Source: Candidatus Coatesiibacteriota bacterium
Lineage (GTDB): Bacteria > B130-G9
Direction of reading: 5' to 3'
Assembly (NCBI GenBank): GCA_016929465.1
Contig: JAFGIT010000310.1
Coordinates: 1 to 7,307 of the forward strand
DNA: 7,307 nucleotides
The position numbers and the translations under genes were made by a program. A model generated the notes under the pieces. The model had not been told where the DNA came from and did not search any database. It worked only from the letters and a program-made list of their open reading frames with translations. Shown piece by piece: positions 1 to 4,712 of this stretch (within the stretch, counting starts at the first letter, position 1; each line of letters opens with the position of its first letter).

Positions 1-42
1 GTGTTATTGTCTTAGTTTGCCTTTTTTAAGCCACAATAACAC
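1..42. repeat. Perfect 10-bp inverted repeat at the window edge
   Basis: GTGTTATTGT (1-10) is the exact reverse complement of ACAATAACAC (33-42). The stem can extend with CTTA (11-14) pairing TAAG (27-30) after a two-base bulge, and the loop side contains a run of six T on the plus strand. It could be a bidirectional terminator for converging transcripts or one end of a small element. The window begins exactly at the outer edge of the arm, so the repeat may continue out of view. The structure is seen; its role is inferred. Confidence 0.45.
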
Positions 43-171
43 CTGTCGCCCCAGATAAAAACCCCTATTTATGAATTATCCGGGCTAAGCCATTAATTAG
101 ACAGCCTCTTCATTCGGGGGATATAGGCGCGCAGTCCCAACCTCCACACCCCCCTACCCTCTCAACATCAA

Positions 172-219
172 GCGAAGGGTCTTCTTGGGCATGTGCCCTT
201 CTTGACCCTTCGCAAGAAG
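172..219 (-). terminator. Nested hairpin downstream of the secreted FGE-like gene
   Basis: GCGAAGGGTC (172-181) pairs perfectly with GACCCTTCGC (204-213). Inside it, GGGCA (187-191) pairs with TGCCC (194-198), and the two arms are separated by an internal loop made of two TTCTT copies. On the minus strand the structure starts about 40 bases after the stop codon at 255-257, where a transcript terminator would be expected. No U-run follows it, so it is not a canonical intrinsic terminator and may instead protect the mRNA 3' end. CTTCTTG (181-187 and 198-204) can also pair with CAAGAAG (213-219), which allows alternative folds. Confidence 0.4.
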
Positions 220-254
220 ACAGCAAGTAGCTAGGCTGCAAAGTGGGCAGGTGG

Positions 255-2777
255 CTATTGGGACCTGCAAAGACGAAAACCGAAGTAGCTGGACCGGAGC
301 CACGGGGAGTCCCTGCGGCGGTAGGCAGAGCGGCAGTGCCGGGCGTAGAGGTCCCAGCTGCCGCCGCGTACGACCCGGAGGGAGCCACTACTCGGACCCG
401 TAGGATCACTGTCAGGATTTGGTTGACTGCCATAGTATCCCGACGAATACCAGTCCCAACACCACTCCCACACATTCCCGTGCATGTCAAATAGCCCCCA
501 GGCGTTGGGATGCTTCTCTCCAACATCATGAGTCCGGCTACTCGAATTACTGGAATACCAGCCTGCAGCGCTCAAATCCGAATCTGCATCACCCGTATTG
601 AATCGAGTCGTCGTCCCAGCACGACACGCATACTCCCACTCCGCCTCTGTAGGCAAGCGATAACCGTCTGCCTCGAAGTTGCACGTCACATACGCGTCAT
701 CAATGTGATTTCCTGACCAGTCGATGTTCGTGATTGTATAGCAGTTCGTGAGTCCGTCCGCCTGCGAGAGCTGATTGCAGAAGTAAACACAATCATACCA
801 CGTCACCTCTTCAACCGGTCGATCATCGCCACTAAAATATGAGTCGTTCCAGCCCATGATGTCTTCCCATTGCTTCTGCGTAACCTCGGTTTGCGACATC
901 TCAATTTCGGAAATGTTCACCGTCCGCTGCGGCCCCTCGTCCGACTCTCGCCCCGACTCGCTCGACGGCGAGCCCATCAAGAACGACCCCGCAGGAATAG
1001 AGACCATAGTTATCCGTTGGATCGGATCGACCTCGATCCACTCTGTCCTAGGCCCCTCGTCGCCATCGGCGCGGACAGCGCAGACTGCATACCAACACAT
1101 GTAATACGTATCGAACGTGTGCTCGTATTCGGTATCACTCACAGCGCTTGAGTTGAGGAGTTCGTCGTGTGAGCCGCCGTCAGTGCTTAGATAGACGTTG
1201 TAACCGGTGGCACACTCAACCTCATCCCAGATGAGCACATTGCGAAGGGCATATTCAGGTGTGCCCTCGAGGTTGCCCGGAACAGCAAGGTCCTGAAGGT
1301 CGAGACGAACGTTGTAGGTCTTTTCTGCTGTGTAAAGATAAACCTCGGCGGAGAATTCCTCGTAGCAGTCCACTTCCGTCACGCTCAGTGTCTGATTCCC
1401 CTGAGGCACGTTCGGGAACTGGTAATGCCCCGTCGCGTCTGTGTATTCGAACATGCCGGCCACTTCGACGCGAGCCCCTTGGATTGGGCTATTGTCCCAT
1501 TCCATCACCGTGCCTTGGAGGTTTGTCGTTTCGACGGAGGCGGTGAGGTATATGTCGCGCGAGTTACTGCCCTCCGACACGGTGATGCTTGCGCTATAGG
1601 CCTGATAGCCGGACGCGGACGCCTCAATCGTGCGCTGACCGACAGGAACCGACGTCAGTTCGTAGAATCCGCTCGATCCGGTGGTGTCGGAGATCGACCC
1701 GATGCTCACCTGGACGCCAGAGATCGGCGTGCTGGTCCCGGTCTCATAGACGTAGCCCTTCACCGTGCCGGTTGTCTGACCAGGTTGAACGGTGAGCTGG
1801 TGTGATACTTCAGATGATGCGTCTCCATCGTTATCCCAGACTTTGAAATAGATGGTGTGGGTGCCGACGGTTAGGTCGCCCGCTTGTTTAGAGAAATCCT
1901 CATCGGTGCTCAACACTCCGTCGATACTGGAGCGCCATTGGAAGTCATCTACCGTCCCGTCATCATCTGTCCCATGCCCCGTGAACTGTATAGTGTGTTC
2001 GCCCTGTGTAGCAGGATTCGGCGATATCGAGTCAATATAAGCTGTTGGGGCAATATTCTCCCCAATAACGGTCAGTTCCTGCGTGGCCTCAGCTGACCAG
2101 AGTCCGTCATTGTCCCTGACTTTGTAGGAAATAGTATGTGTCCCTACCGTAAGGGAGCTGGCCTCCATAGAGAAATCCTCATCAGTGCTGAGAATCCCAT
2201 CGTAACTGGAACTCCACTCATAGCCTTGGATCCAGCCGTCTGAATCCTCTCCGTGGCCTCGAAACTGGACAGTGTCCTCGCCTTGAGTTGCGGGATCAGG
2301 ATAGATCGAATCTATATGAGCCGTTGGCGAACTCCCCGGTCCCTCGATCGAGAATGGCGCTAAACTCAGATCACTCGCCCAGCCAAACGTGCTGGGATAG
2401 GTCAGCACTGCAGCGAAGTTGTAGTCACCTTCACCGGCGATAGGTGGCATGGAGCATGGAATGTCAAACCACCAGAGAGATGTTGGCGCGAATAAGAAAC
2501 CATTCGGCACATAGACATTTGGCATCCAAGCCGTCAACAGGCCGCCCCAGCCGCTCGGGCCGAGAGCGTATATCCAGCCATCGGGCGTAAGTAGGCCAAC
2601 ATACGCATCGACAGAGATCCCGTCGGCGTAGTTACGAGCAGAGAGACTCACCTCAATCGTATCGCCAGACTGATAGCTGGACTCGTCGGTATAGATAGTG
2701 ATTGATGGATCGGCAATCGCTGTTACTGCGAGCAGGATAAGAATGGCCACGGCCACAATAAGAGCTGCTGATTTCAT
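255..2777 (-). CDS. Secreted multi-domain protein with C-terminal FGE/SUMF1-like domain
   Basis: The product has 840 residues. Residues 1-22 form a classic Sec signal peptide (MKS, a long hydrophobic core, AIA before Asp23), so it is exported to the periplasm or cell surface. In order follow an N-terminal beta domain (about 24-146), two PKD-like domains (151-237 and 244-330), two carboxypeptidase-regulatory-like domains (about 337-411 and 418-492), an FN3-like domain (about 497-582) and an FGE-sulfatase fold (about 588-838). The last shows MGSPSSE, PVEEVTWYDC, YRLPTEAEWEYACRAG, GLFDMHGNVWEWCWDW, RVVRGGSW and FGFRL. True FGEs have two active-site cysteines after RGGS; here the first position is Leu810 and only Cys815 remains, so it is probably a binding or structural domain rather than an oxidase. 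The start is set at 2777 because AAAGGGAGC precedes it at about seven bases; the ATG at 2783 lies too close to that site. The family is clear, but the ligand or substrate is unknown. Confidence 0.93.
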   Translation of the reverse strand: MKSAALIVAVAILILLAVTAIADPSITIYTDESSYQSGDTIEVSLSARNYADGISVDAYVGLLTPDGWIYALGPSGWGGLLTAWMPNVYVPNGFLFAPTSLWWFDIPCSMPPIAGEGDYNFAAVLTYPSTFGWASDLSLAPFSIEGPGSSPTAHIDSIYPDPATQGEDTVQFRGHGEDSDGWIQGYEWSSSYDGILSTDEDFSMEASSLTVGTHTISYKVRDNDGLWSAEATQELTVIGENIAPTAYIDSISPNPATQGEHTIQFTGHGTDDDGTVDDFQWRSSIDGVLSTDEDFSKQAGDLTVGTHTIYFKVWDNDGDASSEVSHQLTVQPGQTTGTVKGYVYETGTSTPISGVQVSIGSISDTTGSSGFYELTSVPVGQRTIEASASGYQAYSASITVSEGSNSRDIYLTASVETTNLQGTVMEWDNSPIQGARVEVAGMFEYTDATGHYQFPNVPQGNQTLSVTEVDCYEEFSAEVYLYTAEKTYNVRLDLQDLAVPGNLEGTPEYALRNVLIWDEVECATGYNVYLSTDGGSHDELLNSSAVSDTEYEHTFDTYYMCWYAVCAVRADGDEGPRTEWIEVDPIQRITMVSIPAGSFLMGSPSSESGRESDEGPQRTVNISEIEMSQTEVTQKQWEDIMGWNDSYFSGDDRPVEEVTWYDCVYFCNQLSQADGLTNCYTITNIDWSGNHIDDAYVTCNFEADGYRLPTEAEWEYACRAGTTTRFNTGDADSDLSAAGWYSSNSSSRTHDVGEKHPNAWGLFDMHGNVWEWCWDWYSSGYYGSQPNPDSDPTGPSSGSLRVVRGGSWDLYARHCRSAYRRRDSPWLRSSYFGFRLCRSQ
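1788..2327 (-). repeat. Tandem PKD-like domain duplication inside the secreted gene
   Basis: Two 87-codon units (2067-2327 and 1788-2048) encode domains that share roughly 55-60 of 87 residues without gaps. Common blocks include PATQGE, DG-LSTDEDFS, LTVGTHTI and DNDG. DNA identity also survives, for example AGAGAAATCCTCATC followed by GTGCT in both copies. Six codons separate them. This points to internal duplication within the gene. PKD-like modules usually act as spacers or carbohydrate- and protein-interaction modules on exported proteins. Confidence 0.85.
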
Positions 2778-2869
2778 TGTCATGCTCCCTTTAGTTTGGT
2801 TCTTGGTAGGTTTGGCCTCTGCAGCCATAGACGTGATCGCAGGCGCCAACCCTCACAACTCTCGCCTCT

Positions 2870-2888
2870 TAATCGTTCCCCACGATTA
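2870..2888. promoter_or_regulatory. Operator-like inverted repeat over the -10 region
   Basis: TAATCGT (2870-2876) and ACGATTA (2882-2888) are perfect reverse complements around a five-base spacer. The right arm overlaps the proposed -10 box of the minus-strand promoter (2885-2890), and the rest covers its expected start site. This placement suits a repressor site. No regulator gene is seen in the window, so the function is inferred. Confidence 0.35.
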
Positions 2889-2913
2889 TCCCAGCTCCAA
2901 GCCGCTAATTCAA
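2885..2913 (-). promoter_or_regulatory. Putative sigma70-type promoter of the secreted gene
   Basis: Read on the minus strand, TTGAAT (2913-2908) is followed after exactly 17 bases by GATAAT (2890-2885), matching four and five of the six consensus bases. The start codon at 2777 lies about 100 bases downstream of the predicted start site, giving a long 5' leader. The inverted repeat at 2870-2888 overlaps it. Confidence 0.4.
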
Positions 2914-3067
2914 GCGCTAAATCATCGGAAGTCGGCCGTTGTGGACTGTCGGCATCAATATATCCGCCTGAAATCGAAGTCTAAATCCATTTGCTGTCCG
3001 AGTGGTTCTGCCGTAGATTCTCGATCGGAATACAGCCTCCTTCCCTTATATGAGATACGGAGCGAAT

Positions 3068-3547
3068 ATGCCCTTTGACATCGCTGATGAACTGAGGTCG
3101 ATTGCCATCGCGCTCAATGAGTCGCAGATTGACTACGCCGTCTGCGGAGGCTTGGCTCTTGCAATTCACGGCTGCCCAAGGGCCACAGAGGATATCGACA
3201 TCCTGATTCGAGAAGAGGACCTCGACCGCATTTCATCTCTCCTTCGTGCAAAGGGATTCACAGTGTCAGCCGGACCCATCCCCCTTGGTGCAGGCAAGGA
3301 GAATAAATTGAGCATCCATCGCGTTATGAAGCTGGGCGCCGATGACTCTCTGACCGTTGACCTGGTTTTGGTACCTCATTTCATGGAAGAAATTTGGCGA
3401 GACCGCGAGATTGTCCAGGCAGGCGACTACGACCTGAGCGTCGTCTCTCTGGATGGCCTCAAACAGATGAAGCGCATGTCCGGGAGGTTGCACGACCTGG
3501 CGGATATAGGGCGGCTGGAGGAGCTGGAGCCGGATGACGGAGATTGA
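3068..3547 (+). CDS. Nucleotidyltransferase-fold protein (AbiEii/DUF6036-like)
   Basis: This 159-residue protein has the minimal nucleotidyltransferase signature: YAVCGGLALAIHG (Gly27-Gly28), then RATEDIDILI with metal-binding candidates Asp42 and Asp44, and a probable third acidic residue at Asp98 in TVDLVLV. The C-terminal GRLHDLADIGRLEEL segment (139-153) is typical of this group. The active site therefore looks intact for NMP transfer to a protein, RNA or small molecule, but the substrate is unknown. The start at 3068 is chosen because GGAG (3059-3062) precedes it by five bases; the in-frame ATG at 3050 has no such site. It overlaps the next gene by 14 bases, which suggests coupled translation. 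No convincing promoter was seen directly upstream. The family assignment is confident; a toxin role is only an inference from the module layout. Confidence 0.88.
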   Translation: MPFDIADELRSIAIALNESQIDYAVCGGLALAIHGCPRATEDIDILIREEDLDRISSLLRAKGFTVSAGPIPLGAGKENKLSIHRVMKLGADDSLTVDLVLVPHFMEEIWRDREIVQAGDYDLSVVSLDGLKQMKRMSGRLHDLADIGRLEELEPDDGD

Positions 3548-3722
3548 CTATAAGAAGCTCAAGGATCTAAGCCGTGGGATGAGTCGCGATATGTCGCCGG
3601 AGGCGGTCTCGAAGCGGTTGAAGAAGGTCGCGAACCTGCGGAATCTCTGCCTGATGTTAGGAAAGGCGGGGAAGGCGGCTCGGGAAGAGCGTCGCCGCGT
3701 GCAGGGCGAGGCGGAAGAATAA
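3534..3722 (+). CDS. Small basic helical partner of the nucleotidyltransferase
   Basis: This 62-residue protein starts inside the nucleotidyltransferase gene (14-base overlap, different frame) with GGAG (3526-3529) four bases before its ATG. It is rich in Arg and Lys, and its core MSPEAVSKRLKKVANLR (about residues 20-36), followed by NLCLMLGKAGKAAREERR, should be helical. I recall similar short proteins with an SPEAVSRRL-x-x-V-x-x-LR-x-LCLSLGK pattern beside nucleotidyltransferase genes in environmental bacteria, but this could not be verified here. It is too short and has the wrong motifs for a HEPN partner. The overlap, the site and the charged composition support a real gene. It may be an antitoxin, an accessory subunit or a nucleic-acid-binding partner; the function is unknown. 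Confidence 0.75.
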   Translation: MTEIDYKKLKDLSRGMSRDMSPEAVSKRLKKVANLRNLCLMLGKAGKAAREERRRVQGEAEE

Positions 3723-3783
3723 TCACGAAAAGACAGACTAGGTGGCAGTATCGTTGCCGCAGATGAGCATCTCCAGATATCAT

Positions 3784-3882
3784 TCATTCCTTTCCTGGAT
3801 GCATTTGTGCCGCCCCTTCAGGGCTGATGTGTTTTTTCCTTTGCTCCCGATCCATGGGTTGCCGTGGCTGTCTAATAAGTCG
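3784..3882 (+). repeat. Interspersed repeat, copy A
   Basis: Three blocks lie in order. Block X is TCATTCCTTTCCTGGAT (3784-3800). Block Y (3802-3825) contains GCCC-CTTCA-GGGC. Block Z (3852-3882) begins CCATGGG and ends with GGCTGTCTAATAAGTCG. X recurs in the same orientation at 4173-4189 with 16 of 17 identities. Y recurs in the same orientation at 4145-4168 with 18 of 24. Z recurs inverted at 4111-4141 with 29 of 31. Repeats with a GCCCCTTC-GGGGC-type core are often dispersed in environmental bacterial genomes. No transposase is present, so any movement would need help from elsewhere. Confidence 0.75.
3812..3837 (+). terminator. Weak hairpin plus T-run, possible terminator
   Basis: GCCC (3812-3815) pairs with GGGC (3821-3824) around a five-base loop, and a run of six T follows at 3832-3837 after seven more bases. 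It lies about 90 bases downstream of the partner gene's stop and is in the right orientation for the nucleotidyltransferase module. The stem is short and the T-run is distant, so this is tentative. The hairpin also forms part of repeat copy A. Confidence 0.25.
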
Positions 3883-4001
3883 AAACGCGTGGCTTTAAGG
3901 ACGATTCACGAATTGCCCACTCTCTATTGATTTCCTTCCCAGATTGCCTTATATGCGGCGCCGATGCTCTCGAGGGCGGCTCGTGAACCGCCAACCAAAG
4001 G

Positions 4002-4019
4002 CGGATTTCAGCAAATCCG
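4002..4019. other. Small perfect hairpin upstream of the consensus promoter
   Basis: CGGATTT (4002-4008) pairs with AAATCCG (4013-4019) around a four-base loop, CAGC. A competing five-base stem, CCGCC (3988-3992) with GGCGG (4000-4004), overlaps it. It ends about 27 bases before the -35 box of the promoter at 4047-4075. No T-run follows, so it is not an intrinsic terminator. Confidence 0.3.
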
Positions 4020-4046
4020 ATGTGAATGATAAAGGGCTATCTGAAA

Positions 4047-4075
4047 TTGACATTCTGTGGGAATTCTGATATAAT
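4047..4075 (+). promoter_or_regulatory. Perfect consensus sigma70 promoter
   Basis: TTGACA (4047-4052) and TATAAT (4070-4075) are both exact consensus with the ideal 17-base spacer. Transcription would start near 4082 and run right through repeat copy B and then antisense to the end of the Nudix gene. AAGGAG follows at 4095-4100, but no ATG, GTG or TTG lies at a suitable distance. No recognised gene sits in its path on this strand, so it may drive a small RNA. Confidence 0.65.
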
Positions 4076-4110
4076 TTTTGTGCAGAGAGGAAGCAAGGAG
4101 CTCACTGGCC

Positions 4111-4189
4111 CGACTTATTAGACAGCCACTGCCACCCATGGCTACCATTGTGACGGCCCTTCGGGCCTTGAGTCATTCCTTGCCTGGAT
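4111..4189 (-). repeat. Interspersed repeat, copy B
   Basis: On the plus strand this copy reads inverted block Z (4111-4141), block Y (4145-4168) with the hairpin GGCCC-TTC-GGGCC at 4155-4167, then block X (4173-4189). Z is inverted relative to copy A while X and Y are direct, so the two copies look like overlapping pieces of a longer element with X in the centre and Z at the ends. The X block covers the stop and last codons of the Nudix gene. The hairpin lies just after that stop on the minus strand, where it could also help to end the transcript. Confidence 0.75.
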
Positions 4190-4640
4190 AGCTGATTTCG
4201 TCTCCCCAGCTTGCGGCTTCTGAGAAAAAGTTGGCGACGCCGAGGAGGCCAGAGGCCCAGATGAAGGCGCGGTCTCGCTCTGAGATTTCGGAGAGGGTCA
4301 GCCATTTCACGCCGACGAGGATTGCATCATCGCCTTGCAGCTCTGGGTCGTGGCCGAGGCTTGGCTCCTGCTCGCCGACCTCTGCGAGGAAGGTGTGGGC
4401 TTCGTCGTTTGGGGCGTAGATGATGTGTGCGGTCTTGCGGACGATAGTGCCGGTGACGCAGCATTCTTCCTTCAGTTCGCGCAAGGCGCCCTCTTCGAGG
4501 GTCTCGCCTGGTTCGAGTGCACCACCCGGCAAGCACCACCATTCCTCACCCTTGTATCGGTGCCTGACCATCAGGATTCTGTTGTCGCGAACGACTATCG
4601 CCTGAGCACGAATCGGTCTATTGACGCTGGAAAGGTCCAT
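4173..4640 (-). CDS. Nudix hydrolase
   Basis: The 155-residue product has a full-size single Nudix fold. The Nudix box lies at residues 40-62: Gly40, Glu46, Arg54-Glu55-Leu56 and Glu58-Glu59 match the G-x5-E-x7-REU-xEE pattern, with Cys61 in place of the usual glycine. These residues bind the divalent metal, and the family cleaves nucleoside diphosphates linked to another group. The N-terminal strand RAQAIVVRDNRILMVRH and the WWCLPGG approach to the box are typical of bacterial mutT-like enzymes; the exact substrate cannot be named. The ATG at 4640 is chosen over an in-frame TTG at 4646 that lies within the heptanucleotide array. No Shine-Dalgarno site is visible, since the array takes its place. 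The last codons (YPGKE and stop) fall inside repeat copy B. It lies 72 bases after the gene that ends at 4713. Confidence 0.92.
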   Translation of the reverse strand: MDLSSVNRPIRAQAIVVRDNRILMVRHRYKGEEWWCLPGGALEPGETLEEGALRELKEECCVTGTIVRKTAHIIYAPNDEAHTFLAEVGEQEPSLGHDPELQGDDAILVGVKWLTLSEISERDRAFIWASGLLGVANFFSEAASWGDEISYPGKE

Positions 4641-4689
4641 GTTCAAAGTTCAAGGTTCAAAGTTCAAAGTTCAACGTTCAAGGTTGAAC
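4641..4689. repeat. Seven-unit heptanucleotide tandem array
   Basis: Seven consecutive 7-bp units read GTTCAAA, GTTCAAG, GTTCAAA, GTTCAAA, GTTCAAC, GTTCAAG and a degenerate GTTGAAC. The array directly abuts the Nudix ATG (4638-4640) and occupies the place of its ribosome binding site. Heptanucleotide arrays are known from several bacterial groups, for example the STRR elements of cyanobacteria. A change in copy number would alter the leader and any upstream alternative start. Confidence 0.9.
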
Positions 4690-4696
4690 GCCGACA

Positions 4697-4710
4697 AATC
4701 CGAAATCCGC
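4697..4710. repeat. Second heptanucleotide repeat, two units
   Basis: AATCCGA (4697-4703) and AATCCGC (4704-4710) are two direct 7-bp units of a different sequence, seven bases from the GTTCAA array and just beyond the stop codon at 4713-4715. The short length keeps confidence moderate, but the same 7-bp period next to a clear array suggests the same mutational process. Confidence 0.45.
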
Positions 4711-4712
4711 AA

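Larger units (their letters stand above)
3723..4172. other. Non-coding repeat island between convergent genes
   Basis: This 450-base gap lies between the plus-strand module and the minus-strand Nudix gene. Open frames here mostly read through the repeat copies (for example both translate WLSNKS from the shared arm) and have no credible start context. The island holds two partial copies of one interspersed repeat, several short hairpins and a perfect consensus promoter, listed separately. Confidence 0.7.

Noticed and set aside
110-529. A 139-codon minus-strand frame overlapping the end of the secreted protein gene
   Set aside because: It overlaps the strongly supported FGE domain in another frame and shows low-complexity Pro/Ala/Gly content with no recognisable motif.
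2778-2849. N-terminal extension of the secreted protein from the ATG at 2849
   Set aside because: It would put 24 polar residues before a good signal peptide, and the Shine-Dalgarno site fits the ATG at 2777.
2991-3020. Possible promoter for the nucleotidyltransferase module (TTGCTG with TAGATT)
   Set aside because: Only three and four of six bases match the consensus, which is too weak to annotate.
3742-3930. A 62-codon plus-strand frame through repeat copy A
   Set aside because: It translates the repeat itself, has no ribosome binding site and no protein-like composition; the reverse-complement arm gives the same peptide in copy B.
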